Origin: Betaproteobacteria bacterium
GTDB taxonomy: Bacteria; Pseudomonadota; Gammaproteobacteria; Burkholderiales; Casimicrobiaceae
DNA length: 64,000 bases
Direction: 5' to 3'
Assembly: GCA_009778785.1 (NCBI GenBank)
Contig: WRFN01000010.1
Coordinates: 24,098-88,097 of the forward strand
Every line of letters begins with the position of its first letter. Within the stretch, counting starts at the first letter, position 1. The notes below the pieces were generated by a model that searched no databases, was not told the DNA's origin, and worked only from the letters and a program-made list of their open reading frames with translations. Positions 51,504 through 62,889 of the stretch are shown piece after piece. The translations under genes were made by a program, and so were the position numbers.

Positions 51504-51935
51504 TCATATTATTTGCTCTATGATTTCAGCGGCATCTTGAACCATCTTTGGGCAAAGCGTTTTTACCCGCTCCGATGCTATTTTTTTGTCGTCATTAACG
51601 AAGTCGACTCCCAAAAGTTCGAAGCAGTTTGTTGTTTTGTTTCTTTCCTTAAATAGTGCGGAAAACTTCTGTATCAAAGCATAAGATTTTTCCTTAGAGT
51701 CGCTATCCTCTTTCAAGAAGTTGCCATACCTCAACCCTATGAGCAGATAAGCTCCTGACACGGCTCCACATGTTTCCTGTTGCCTACCCATTCCGGCTCC
51801 AAGACCACAAGCGATTTTCAGCGCAGTCTTTTTATCTAGGCCAAACTCCTCGCCATATGTGGACAATATGGACTGAGAGCAGTTAAAGCCTTCCTTGAAA
51901 CAAGCTACAGCGTCATTTACTTTGCTTTTACTCAT
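51504..51935 (-). CDS. C-GCAxxG-C-C family small Cys protein
   Basis: This 143-residue cytoplasmic protein belongs to the redox-active Cys family defined by spaced C, GCAxxG and C residues. Here it reads FNCSQ, CGLGAGMG, ETCGAVSG and TNCFELLG, plus LCPKM near the end. The middle motif CGLGAGMG departs from GCAxxG, so it is a divergent member. Its base composition is visibly lower in GC than that of its neighbours, a sign of recent acquisition. It starts at ATG 51935 overlapping the arsM stop. In ars operons it may help with metal-thiol redox handling, which is inference. Confidence 0.85.
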   Translation of the reverse strand: MSKSKVNDAVACFKEGFNCSQSILSTYGEEFGLDKKTALKIACGLGAGMGRQQETCGAVSGAYLLIGLRYGNFLKEDSDSKEKSYALIQKFSALFKERNKTTNCFELLGVDFVNDDKKIASERVKTLCPKMVQDAAEIIEQII

Positions 51936-52810
51936 CACATAGCTCCCTGTTTCCGCGCTTCAATAGACAGGCTTACCACGTAATCCGCGATTTCCTCGCC
52001 TTTCGGCAAAGCTTCGGCGATTTGTCTGTACAAGGGGTCGTTCCAGTCCTGCATGTTTCGCACGTAGTCGGGCTTGGGCGTCAGAACGATGGAGTTGAAG
52101 CCAGTTTTTTCCAGCACGGCTCTGGTTTCTTCAACCAGCGCCGCTCCGGCCACGCAACCCACCAGCGCCGCCGCCATTTCCCGAATGTTGTCTGGTAAGG
52201 GCTTCAACAAAGCCAAGTCCGAAACGGATACCTTGCCGTCGGGTTTGAGCACACGGAAAATTTCCCGCCAGACTTGAGGCTTGTCCGGTGAAAGGTTGAT
52301 GACACAGTTGGAAAGTACCACGTCAATGCTGGCATCCGACACGGGCAAATTTTCAATCTCGCCAAGGCGAAACTCGACATTGTCGAAGCCGGTGCGTTGC
52401 CGATAGGGCTCGATGTTCTCGCGCGCTCGGGCAAGCATTTCGGGAGTCATGTCCACACCGATGACCCGCCCGGAGGCCTTTACCTTTACGCCAGCCTGAA
52501 ATGCATCGAAACCGCCGCCGCTACCGAGATCAAGCACGGTCTGGCCTTCCAGTAAAGCCGCGATGGCGACGGGGTTGCCGCAAGAAAGTCCCATATTCGC
52601 ACCCTCCGGCAGATGGGCGAGGCTTTCCGCATCGTAGCCGATGGCTTGCGCCAATCGGTCAGGGTCAGCCTGATTGCTGCGCTGACTACCACAGCATCCG
52701 CCGCCGCTACCGCAACAGGAAGATTGTTGCCCCGTTGCGATGGCTGCGTATCCGGCGCGTACGGTTTCTTTGATGGAAGCACTCGATGAGGGATTGTTTT
52801 GTTGAGTCAT
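51935..52810 (-). CDS. arsM: Arsenite methyltransferase ArsM
   Basis: This SAM-dependent enzyme methylates As(III) to mono- and dimethyl forms (291 aa). The SAM motif is VLDLGSGGGFDAFQ. The three conserved arsenic-binding Cys are at MGLSCGNP (Cys77), VVLSNCVINLS and GCVAGA. An N-terminal extension with CCGSGGGCC (Cys32/33/39/40) resembles additional As/Sb-binding pairs. It follows arsR after 24 bases and overlaps the following C-GCAxxG-C-C gene, forming a coupled operon. Confidence 0.94.
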   Translation of the reverse strand: MTQQNNPSSSASIKETVRAGYAAIATGQQSSCCGSGGGCCGSQRSNQADPDRLAQAIGYDAESLAHLPEGANMGLSCGNPVAIAALLEGQTVLDLGSGGGFDAFQAGVKVKASGRVIGVDMTPEMLARARENIEPYRQRTGFDNVEFRLGEIENLPVSDASIDVVLSNCVINLSPDKPQVWREIFRVLKPDGKVSVSDLALLKPLPDNIREMAAALVGCVAGAALVEETRAVLEKTGFNSIVLTPKPDYVRNMQDWNDPLYRQIAEALPKGEEIADYVVSLSIEARKQGAM

Positions 52811-52834
52811 GAAAAACTCCTTTCATGTTTGGGG

Positions 52835-53155
52835 TTAACAATTACGAGTTCTTTTCACTTTTTTGTCGCCATCTCCGCAACAACAGTGATCTGTGAGGTA
52901 GGCGATGATTTCCAGCATCAGCGGAACACTGGCTCGATAGCGCCAGAAGCGACCTTCCTTTTCCATTTCGACCAGCCCGCTGTGCAGCAGGGTTTTCAAA
53001 TGGAACGAAAGATTGGTCGAGGGAATATCCAGTTTTTGGGCGATTTCCCCGGCCACCAACCCGTCGGGCGCGTAGCGTACCAGCAAACGAAAAACATCCA
53101 GCCGCGCGCTGGAGGACAGAGCTTCAAAGACAAGAGTAGCGTTTTCAGTTTTCAT
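52835..53155 (-). CDS. arsR: Arsenic-responsive repressor ArsR
   Basis: This SmtB/ArsR-family repressor (106 aa) has a core of LSSSARLDVFRLLVRYAPDGLVAGEIA, the recognition helix STNLSFHLKTLLHSGLV and a wing. The C-terminus DHCCCGDGDKK supplies vicinal Cys ligands for As(III), as in the C-terminal-Cys class, rather than the ELCVCDL type. It is the first gene of the operon. ATG 53155 is used. An in-frame TTG at 53170 falls inside the candidate operator. It probably represses its own operon until As(III) binds. Confidence 0.93.
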   Translation of the reverse strand: MKTENATLVFEALSSSARLDVFRLLVRYAPDGLVAGEIAQKLDIPSTNLSFHLKTLLHSGLVEMEKEGRFWRYRASVPLMLEIIAYLTDHCCCGDGDKKVKRTRNC

Positions 53156-53165
53156 GGAATGAATG

Positions 53166-53181
53166 TTCAACGATTATTGAA
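53166..53181. promoter_or_regulatory. Candidate ArsR operator
   Basis: The dyad TTCAA-N6-TTGAA lies 11 bases upstream of arsR, in the region where its promoter should be. Dyads of this TTCA/TGAA kind are known ArsR targets. The arms are short, so this remains a candidate. Confidence 0.5.
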
Positions 53182-53224
53182 GTATTGTCAAGAGGATAAC
53201 ATCAAAAAACGGGAGGGTAAAAAA

Positions 53225-53323
53225 ATGAGGGTTTATATCATCCGCCCTGAGCTTGCCAAAGGGAACCCCAAAGAGGGAATGATACATTCCCGGGGCTTCG
53301 GCAAGGTCAGTCTAAAAGGTTAA
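53225..53323 (+). CDS. Possible 32-codon peptide divergent from arsR
   Basis: ATG 53225 is preceded by GGGAGGGTAAAAAA, a very good ribosome site, and the frame runs 32 codons to a TAA. The peptide starts MRVYIIRPELAKGNPKEG and is basic. I recognise no family. It may be the head of a truncated gene or a real small peptide. It lies at the edge of the arsenic cassette, where gene remnants are common. Confidence 0.35.
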   Translation: MRVYIIRPELAKGNPKEGMIHSRGFGKVSLKG

Positions 53324-53328
53324 CTGCG

Positions 53329-53775
53329 CTATACCGCGCTGCTGCCCAACATCAAAATCGCCTTCCGATTCGACGGCGAAAAAACTTTTTCGGCGGCGTC
53401 AAGCCAAGGCAACCACAAGCTTTGCAGATGCTCACGCGGCGACAGGGTTACATCGCGCGGCGCGGGAACGAGGAAGGTAAAAAGGTGCTCGGTATTGTGG
53501 ACGGTGCCGGGCGGGTAGCGATGGCGCCAGTGTTCGTAAAGCGGATAAGTGGTTTGAAAATGCGCGTCGCGCAGCTGACCGTCGCGCGCGGCATTGAGTC
53601 CGCTTTCTTCAAAGAGTTCACGTTGTGCCGCGTGTTGCGGCGTCTCGTCGGGTTCGAGGCTGCCGGTCACCGATTGCCAGTAGCCGGGGAAGTCGGCGCG
53701 TTCCAGCAGCAGGATGTCGAGACGCGCGGTGTGAATGACGACCAGCACCGACTCCGGCCGTTTGTAGCGCGGCAT
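53329..53775 (-). CDS. nudB: Dihydroneopterin triphosphate diphosphatase NudB
   Basis: This Nudix hydrolase (148 aa) removes pyrophosphate from dihydroneopterin triphosphate in folate synthesis. The Nudix box GSLEPDETPQHAAQRELFEESG is complete. MPRYKRPESVLVVIHT at the start and WLPWLDAAEKVFSPSNRKAI at the end are NudB-like. ATG 53775 overlaps the stop of the barstar gene (ATGA). nudB next to aspS is a common arrangement, and here two extra genes are inserted between them. Confidence 0.9.
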   Translation of the reverse strand: MPRYKRPESVLVVIHTARLDILLLERADFPGYWQSVTGSLEPDETPQHAAQRELFEESGLNAARDGQLRDAHFQTTYPLYEHWRHRYPPGTVHNTEHLFTFLVPAPRDVTLSPREHLQSLWLPWLDAAEKVFSPSNRKAILMLGSSAV

Positions 53776-54194
53776 CACCGCCCCGGGTCTTGGCGCGTGT
53801 GATCGATGAACACCCAGAACGGCAAGTCGGACGAACGCCAATAGTCGATGGCTTCTTCGAGGGTTTCACGCAAGGTAACCCAATCGTGAGCGGCGAGTTT
53901 CTCGAAGGACGCGGTGTGTTTCAAGTGGAGCACGACGCCGGTGTCACCGAACCACGCATCGTCGCACAACACGTCGTAGAGCGCGTCCCAGTTGTTTCCG
54001 AAGTAATCCGGAAACTCCAGCGCTTCGGCCAGACGCCCGAGCAGTTGGGCTTTGTTGTGAACGTCGGCGATATCGACGACGAAGTAATGCTGCGTCGAAC
54101 TTTCGCACGTTTTGATGAGGCGCGCGGTGGCTTCGGCAGTTTTGAGGGTGTGAATACCGACCTGATTGAGGTCGTCAAGGTTGAGCGGTTTCAT
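53775..54194 (-). CDS. Barstar-like ribonuclease inhibitor
   Basis: This 139-residue cytoplasmic protein of the barstar family carries the signature FPDYFGNNWDALYDVLCD (compare barstar's YYGENLDALWD). The acidic helix that blocks the RNase active site is therefore present. The following WVTLRETLEEAIDYWR and PFWVFIDH match family positions. The start ATG 54194 lies within the end of the preceding RNase gene (20-base overlap), so inhibitor and enzyme are coupled. Its job is presumably to neutralise the barnase-like enzyme before or during export. Confidence 0.9.
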   Translation of the reverse strand: MKPLNLDDLNQVGIHTLKTAEATARLIKTCESSTQHYFVVDIADVHNKAQLLGRLAEALEFPDYFGNNWDALYDVLCDDAWFGDTGVVLHLKHTASFEKLAAHDWVTLRETLEEAIDYWRSSDLPFWVFIDHTRQDPGR

Positions 54195-54606
54195 TGCGAA
54201 TGAGTTGGAAGCTCTGGTAATGATCGGCAGTGTAATAACAGTGGTCGGGCGCCGACGGTTTCTCTCCGCCGCAGACGATGCGGCGAGCGCCGCGATCTCG
54301 GGCGCCGGGCGTCGGCACAGTGTATTCATGATAATAGCCGCGCGGTTTTCTCGGCAACTGTTTTTCACGGTTGCCGAAGATGATGCCGTCGCGTCTGTTG
54401 GGAAAAGGCCCGTCTTGATGAATCAGGGCCAAGGTTTTTTGCGCTTCGGGCGGAAGCCGGTGCACCGCAATGGTTTCGGAGGTTGACGGGTGCGCCGCTT
54501 TTTTCGCGCAGGCGGTCAGGCCGTTCGCGCCGAAAAGCAGCACTACCGCCAGAGCGACGACGGCTCCAAAACGACCCCATGCGCGGCCAAAAGCGGGCGT
54601 CATCAT
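54175..54606 (-). CDS. Barnase-like guanyl-specific ribonuclease, predicted lipoprotein
   Basis: This 143-residue ribonuclease of the N1/T1/barnase family has a signal peptide and lipobox (LTAC, Cys33), so it is expected as an exported lipoprotein. Likely catalytic residues are Glu94 (YYHEYTV), an arginine of the ARDRGARRI segment and His129 (TADHYQSF), in the order of barnase Glu73/Arg87/His102. The family start PFPNRRDGIIFGNRE is present. Two Cys (112 and 123) could form a disulfide. It starts one base after the aspS stop (54608), an unusual position for a secreted toxin-like gene, and is followed by its barstar. Confidence 0.88.
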   Translation of the reverse strand: MMTPAFGRAWGRFGAVVALAVVLLFGANGLTACAKKAAHPSTSETIAVHRLPPEAQKTLALIHQDGPFPNRRDGIIFGNREKQLPRKPRGYYHEYTVPTPGARDRGARRIVCGGEKPSAPDHCYYTADHYQSFQLIRNETAQP

Positions 54607-54607
54607 G

Positions 54608-56392
54608 TCAACTTTTCAAAACATCGCTGGCGCGCACGCGAATGTGCAAGTCGCGCAGTTGTTGTTCGGTGACCGGCGTTGGCGCTTCGACCAGCAAATC
54701 TTGCCCGCGTTGGGTTTTCGGGAACGCGATCACATCGCGGATCGACTCGGCGCCGGTCATCAGCGTCAGAATGCGATCCAGCCCGAAAGCGATGCCGCCA
54801 TGCGGCGGGGTGCCGTATTGCAGCGCTTTCAGCAGGAAACCGAATTTGCGTTCCTGATCTTCTTTGGAAATTTTCATGGCGTCGAAAACTTTGGCCTGAA
54901 CTTCCTCACGGTGGATACGCACCGAGCCGCCGCCGATTTCCCAGCCGTTCAACACCACGTCGTAGGCTTTGGCCAGCGCTTTTTCAGGATCGGTGCTGAA
55001 CAGATTTTCGTGGCCGTCTTTCGGCGCGGTGAACGGATGGTGACGCGCCGACCAGGTTTTGGTGTCTTCGTTGAATTCAAACATCGGGAAGTCAACCACC
55101 CACAACGGTTTCCAGCCTTTTTCGGCGAGTCCGAGTTGATGACCGACTTTGGCGCGCAGCGCGCCGATCGCGTCGTTGACGACTTTTTCGTGATCGGCGC
55201 CGAAGAAAATGAGATCGCCGTTCTGCGCGCCGGTGCGTTGCAGAATTTCACGCAGCACATTTTCCGGCAGGAATTTCACGATGGGCGATTGCAAGCCGGT
55301 TTCGTTGACTTGCGTGGCATCGTTGACTTTGATGTAGGCCAAGCCCTTCGCGCCGTAGATGGCGACGAAGGCGGTGTAATCATCGATTTCCTTGCGCGAC
55401 AATTTGGCGCCGCCCGGCACGCGCAACGCGACGACGCGGCCATAAGCCATGTCGGCGGCGGCGCGGAAAACCTTGAACTCGACCGTCTTCATCAAATCGG
55501 TCAGTTCGGTGAACTTGAGCGGCACGCGCAAGTCGGGCTTGTCCGAACCGTAATCGCGCATCACTTCGGCGTAAGAGAGAATCGGGAACGGCGGCAGATC
55601 GAGATCAAGCGCTTCCTTGAACATCGTGCGCACCAGGCCTTCCATGATCTCGCGGATGTCGTGCTCGTCGAGGAAAGACGTTTCGATGTCGATCTGGGTG
55701 AATTCGGGTTGACGGTCAGCGCGCAAATCTTCGTCGCGGAAACATTTGACGATTTGATAGTAACGATCAAAGCCGGCCATCATCAGCATTTGCTTGAACA
55801 GTTGCGGCGATTGCGGCAGCGCGTAAAAATGGCCGTGATGAATCCGCGACGGCACCAAAAATTCGCGCGCGCCTTCCGGCGTGGACTTGTAAAGCATCGG
55901 CGTTTCGATGTCGATGAAGCCGTGCGCGTCGAGATAGCGACGCGCCGCCATCGCGGTTTTGTGGCGCAACTTCAGATTGCGCTGCATCGGCGCCCGCCGC
56001 AGATCGAGAATGCGATTTTCCAGACGCACGGTTTCCGACAAATTGTCGTCGTCGAGTTGGAACGGCGGCGGCAGCGAGGCATTGAGCAGCACAACATCGT
56101 GCGCCAGCACTTCAATCGTGCCGGAAGTCAGATTAGGATTGATGGTGCCTTCCGGACGACGACGTACCAAACCGGTGACGCGGACGACGTATTCGCTGCG
56201 CAGCTTCTCAGCCGTGGCGAACGGATCGGGACGATCCGGGTCGAACACGATTTGCAACAAGCCCTCGCGGTCGCGCAGGTCGATGAAGATCACGCCGCCG
56301 TGGTCACGACGACGGTGCACCCAGCCCATGACCGTAATGGTTTGGTTCAAATAATGATCGTCGATCAGTCCGCAATAATTGGTACGCTTCAA
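54608..56392 (-). CDS. aspS: Aspartyl-tRNA synthetase
   Basis: This class IIb synthetase (594 aa, bacterial length) has an OB-fold anticodon domain ([21 protein letters not shown]), motif 2 with [20 protein letters not shown], a GAD insertion domain and motif 3 [10 protein letters not shown]. The start is taken as TTG 56392, giving [10 protein letters not shown], preceded by GCGGAGAC. The open frame continues to 56443 without family content. It heads the tight group aspS, RNase, barstar, nudB. DUF502 and fmdB lie upstream on the same strand. Confidence 0.95.
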   Translation of the reverse strand: MKRTNYCGLIDDHYLNQTITVMGWVHRRRDHGGVIFIDLRDREGLLQIVFDPDRPDPFATAEKLRSEYVVRVTGLVRRRPEGTINPNLTSGTIEVLAHDVVLLNASLPPPFQLDDDNLSETVRLENRILDLRRAPMQRNLKLRHKTAMAARRYLDAHGFIDIETPMLYKSTPEGAREFLVPSRIHHGHFYALPQSPQLFKQMLMMAGFDRYYQIVKCFRDEDLRADRQPEFTQIDIETSFLDEHDIREIMEGLVRTMFKEALDLDLPPFPILSYAEVMRDYGSDKPDLRVPLKFTELTDLMKTVEFKVFRAAADMAYGRVVALRVPGGAKLSRKEIDDYTAFVAIYGAKGLAYIKVNDATQVNETGLQSPIVKFLPENVLREILQRTGAQNGDLIFFGADHEKVVNDAIGALRAKVGHQLGLAEKGWKPLWVVDFPMFEFNEDTKTWSARHHPFTAPKDGHENLFSTDPEKALAKAYDVVLNGWEIGGGSVRIHREEVQAKVFDAMKISKEDQERKFGFLLKALQYGTPPHGGIAFGLDRILTLMTGAESIRDVIAFPKTQRGQDLLVEAPTPVTEQQLRDLHIRVRASDVLKS

Positions 56393-56498
56393 AATAGTCT
56401 CCGCTGAAAAACGCGCGCCGGGCGGGGTACGCGCCGCGCACAAACGTATATTCTAAAACGAAATGGAAGGCGCGATTTACCTGTGGCGTCGGAAAAAA

Positions 56499-57155
56499 TC
56501 AGGGCGCCGGCGGCACAATGGGCGGCGGGGCAGGGATGACAGGCGTGTCGCCGACGGGCAGCGCGTGGCTGTGCGGTTCAAGCACGCCCATCGAAACGAC
56601 GTATTTCAGCGCTTCTTCGACGCTCATCTGCAACTCATGGACTTGCGATTTCGGCAGCATGACGAAATAGCCGGAAGTCGGAATCGGGGTGGTCGGGACG
56701 TACACGCTGACGTATTCCTCGTCGAGGAATTCGGCGATTTCACTGGCGGGACTGCCGGTTCGGAAGGCGATCGTCCACGAGCCTTTGCGCGGGAATTCGA
56801 TCAACAGCGCCTTGCGAAAAGCGTTGCCGTTGTTGGACAGGATAGTGTCGCTGACCTGCTTGATGCTGGAATAAATCGACTTGACGAACGGAATACGTCC
56901 GAGAATCTTCTCCCAAGCGGAGATCAGCTTTGCCCCGAAAATGTTGGTGGCGATGGCGCCGGTGCCAAACAGAATCAGCAGGCTGATGACAACGCCAAGT
57001 CCGGGAATTTTGAAGCCCAACAAATGCTCGGGCTGCCAAACATCGGGGATCAGCAGCATCCCTTGATCCAGCGTCGAGATCAGCAGGTACAGCACCCAGA
57101 GCGTGAAGCCGAGCGGTACCCAAACCAGCAGTCCGGCGATCAAATAACGTTTCAT
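56499..57155 (-). CDS. DUF502 inner-membrane protein
   Basis: This protein of unknown function (218 aa) has two N-terminal transmembrane helices (YLIAGLLVWVPLGFTLWVLYLLI and VVISLLILFGTGAIATNIFG). The DUF502 core is RIPFVKSIYSSIKQVSDTIL and the conserved P-T-P segment VYVPTTPIPTSGYFVMLP. The C-terminus is Pro-rich. It is typically found between fmdB and aspS in betaproteobacteria, exactly as here. No biochemical role is established. Confidence 0.9.
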   Translation of the reverse strand: MKRYLIAGLLVWVPLGFTLWVLYLLISTLDQGMLLIPDVWQPEHLLGFKIPGLGVVISLLILFGTGAIATNIFGAKLISAWEKILGRIPFVKSIYSSIKQVSDTILSNNGNAFRKALLIEFPRKGSWTIAFRTGSPASEIAEFLDEEYVSVYVPTTPIPTSGYFVMLPKSQVHELQMSVEEALKYVVSMGVLEPHSHALPVGDTPVIPAPPPIVPPAP

Positions 57156-57167
57156 CAGCGGTAACCG

Positions 57168-57434
57168 TCAGTGATGACAGCCGCAGTTGGCGGCGCAGGC
57201 CGGCGGCGGCGTGCTGTCGTTTTCGGGCTTCAGCGGGCAGGCGGGAGCGGATTTGTTCTTGAAATCCGTGGCATACCAACCGCTGCCTTTCAGTTGAAAA
57301 CCGGCGGCGGAGACCAGCTTGGTCAGCGTCGCCTTGCCGCAGGCAGGGCAATCAGTCAGGGCAGGGTCTGACATTTTTTGCAGGGTTTCAAGCGTATGCC
57401 CGCAAGCAGAACAACGGTATTCGTAAATGGGCAC
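57168..57434 (-). CDS. FmdB-family zinc-ribbon protein
   Basis: This small putative regulatory zinc-ribbon protein (88 aa) has PIYEYRCSACGHTLE and ALTDCPACGKATLT, giving two CxxC knuckles. KLVSAAGFQLKGSGWYATDFK is the FmdB core. A Cys/Pro tail follows (PACPL, CAANCGCHH), which may bind metal too. The start is taken as GTG 57434, which gives the family N-terminus MPIYEYRC and follows GGAG with six-base spacing. ATG 57440 is the alternative. It is the first gene of the minus-strand group leading to aspS. Confidence 0.9.
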   Translation of the reverse strand: MPIYEYRCSACGHTLETLQKMSDPALTDCPACGKATLTKLVSAAGFQLKGSGWYATDFKNKSAPACPLKPENDSTPPPACAANCGCHH

Positions 57435-60868
<3,434 letters not shown>

Positions 60869-60874
60869 TCGCGC

Positions 60875-61909
60875 ATGCAGATCCGTTTCGACGATCTCGA
60901 AAAACATTTGGCGAAATCGCTTTCGCCGTTGTACGTCATTCATGGTGAGGAAGCGTTATTCGTTCAGGAAGCGGGCGACGCCATTCGCCGCGCCGCGCGT
61001 GAAGCGGGCTGCATCGAGCGCGAAGTGTTCGTCGTCGAGAGTGGTTTCAAGTGGGACAGTTTGCTGACGGCGCACAGCAATCTGGGTTTATTCGGCGACC
61101 GCCGCTTGCTCGATTTGCGCATTCCCTCCGGCAAGCCCGGCGTCGAAGGCGCCAAAGTGCTGGAGAAATACGCGCAAACATTGGACGAGCAGCAGGTGAC
61201 GCTGATCTCGCTGCCGCGTGCCGACAAAACGATGCAGGCAACTGGCTGGTTCAAAGCGCTGGAAGAAGTCGGAACAGTGGTGCCGGTGCAACCGCTGGAA
61301 CGCGAAGCGTTGCCGCGCTGGATCGGCGAACGCTTGCGGCGGCAGGGGCAACAAGCGACAGACGAAATGTTGATTTATCTCGCCGACCATTGTGAAGGTA
61401 ATTTGCTGGCGGCGCGTCAGGAAATTGAAAAGCTGGGGCTGTTGTTTCCGACCGGCGCGTTGACGATGGAAATGATCGAAACGGCGATTGCCGACGTAGC
61501 GCGCTACGATGTGTTCGCATTGTCGGAAGCGTGGTTGACCGGCGACGCGGCGCGGGTGGTGCGTTTGTTGCAAGCGCTGCGCGACGAAGGCGAAGCGGTG
61601 ACGTTGCCGGTGTGGCAATTCTCCGAAGATGTTCACGCGCTGTGCGCCGTGCGGGCGCAGACTTTGCAGGGCGTGCCTGCGGCGCAGGCGATCCGGCAGG
61701 CGCGGGTTTGGGGACGGCGACAAGCGGCAATGGAAAAAGCGGCGCGACGGGTGCCCAACGCGGCGCTGCCCGGTTTTCTGGGAGTACTGGCGAAACTGGA
61801 CGCGCAAGCAAAAGGCTTGACGCTGAGCGGGTTGCCTGTTGATGTCTGGCAAAGTTTGACGACAGCGGCGCTGGCGTTTTGCGGAAAGCCAGGGATCAGG
61901 CATCAATAA
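60875..61909 (+). CDS. holA: DNA polymerase III delta subunit HolA
   Basis: This clamp-loader wrench subunit (344 aa) opens the beta sliding clamp. It starts MQIRFDDLEKHLAKSLSPLYVIHGEE. Also visible are the sensor-like LAARQEIEKLGLLFP and a C-terminal collar domain with WQFSEDVHALCAVRA. It closes the leuS-lptE-holA group. In related genomes proA often follows, but here the next gene is a Fic protein linked to a restriction system, so an insertion boundary may lie just after it. Confidence 0.93.
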   Translation: MQIRFDDLEKHLAKSLSPLYVIHGEEALFVQEAGDAIRRAAREAGCIEREVFVVESGFKWDSLLTAHSNLGLFGDRRLLDLRIPSGKPGVEGAKVLEKYAQTLDEQQVTLISLPRADKTMQATGWFKALEEVGTVVPVQPLEREALPRWIGERLRRQGQQATDEMLIYLADHCEGNLLAARQEIEKLGLLFPTGALTMEMIETAIADVARYDVFALSEAWLTGDAARVVRLLQALRDEGEAVTLPVWQFSEDVHALCAVRAQTLQGVPAAQAIRQARVWGRRQAAMEKAARRVPNAALPGFLGVLAKLDAQAKGLTLSGLPVDVWQSLTTAALAFCGKPGIRHQ

Positions 61910-61924
61910 GCGGGGAACGCGGTG

Positions 61925-62827
61925 ATGGCAAACAAAATTTCCATCCGTTTTTTCGATGACAGGGAAGTTCGCGCCATTTGGGATGATGAAAGCTCCAAAT
62001 GGTGGTTTTCGGCGCTTGATATTATCGGCGTATTGCGTGGCGAGAGCGATTACGAGAAGAATCGAAACTATTGGAAGTATCTGAAAGCAAAGCTGAAACG
62101 CGAAAATCATCAACTGGGTAGTGTGACTACCCAGTTCAAATTCACCGCGCCAGACGGCAAAAAGCGCGCCGCGAACGTCCTTGACCACAATGGCATCGTT
62201 GAGCTTGCGAAGAATTTTCCAAGCAAGAAAGCCAACCGTTTCATCGAATGGTTCACTTACAGCGATGAGACGATTGACGGCAAGAGCAAGTCCAAGGCTT
62301 ACGCTCTTTTTGACAGTTCATTGCTCGATACCATGGAAATCGGAACGGTCAAGGGTTTGCAACAGATTCACGGTTATTTGTTTGGCGGGCTTTATGATTT
62401 CGCCGGGCAGATCAGAACGCTCAATATTGCCAAGGGCGGCTTCCAGTTCGCCATGACGCAGTTCCTGCCCGGAACGTTGAAAACGATCGAGGACATGCCC
62501 GAACGCACGTTTGAAGAAATCGCAGACAAGTATGTAGAGATGAACGTCGCTCATCCCTTCATGGAGGGTAACGGCAGGAGCATGCGCATTTGGCTCGACC
62601 TGATCTTGAAGAAGAACTTGAAACGGTGTGTCGATTGGAGCAAGATCAACAAGAAAGATTATCTGAACGCAATGAAAGAAAGCGTTGCCGATCCGGCGCA
62701 GATCAAAACCCTGCTCGCGTCGGCTTTGACGGACAAGATCAACGACCGCGAGATGTTCATGAAAGGCGTGGATTACTCCTATTACTATGAACAGGAAGAT
62801 GATATTACGGAAGGCGATGGCGAATGA
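61925..62827 (+). CDS. BRO-N/Fic fusion, putative class III AMP-transferase
   Basis: This 300-residue protein has two domains. Residues ~5-110 look like a BRO/phage-antirepressor N-terminal domain (DREVRAIWDDE, WWFSALDI, YWKYLKAKLKRE, DGKKRAANVLD). Residues ~130-290 are Fic, with the motif HPFMEGNGRS at His210-Ser219 (HPFx[D/E]GNGR). The flap GLYDFAGQIRT is present. The Fic half strongly resembles the short class III Fic of Neisseria meningitidis. The C-terminal inhibitory helix SYYYEQ places Ser285 and Glu289 where S/TxxxEG/N is expected, with Gln at the last position. It probably AMPylates a cellular protein such as a DNA gyrase subunit, and is self-inhibited. ATG 61925 is used. hsdM begins 62 bases later. 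Confidence 0.88.
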   Translation: MANKISIRFFDDREVRAIWDDESSKWWFSALDIIGVLRGESDYEKNRNYWKYLKAKLKRENHQLGSVTTQFKFTAPDGKKRAANVLDHNGIVELAKNFPSKKANRFIEWFTYSDETIDGKSKSKAYALFDSSLLDTMEIGTVKGLQQIHGYLFGGLYDFAGQIRTLNIAKGGFQFAMTQFLPGTLKTIEDMPERTFEEIADKYVEMNVAHPFMEGNGRSMRIWLDLILKKNLKRCVDWSKINKKDYLNAMKESVADPAQIKTLLASALTDKINDREMFMKGVDYSYYYEQEDDITEGDGE

Positions 62828-62889
62828 CGGTTCAGTCGCCGGATGATGAAAGATTGAGTAGGCTAATAATGCTTGGAGGTAATTAACCT

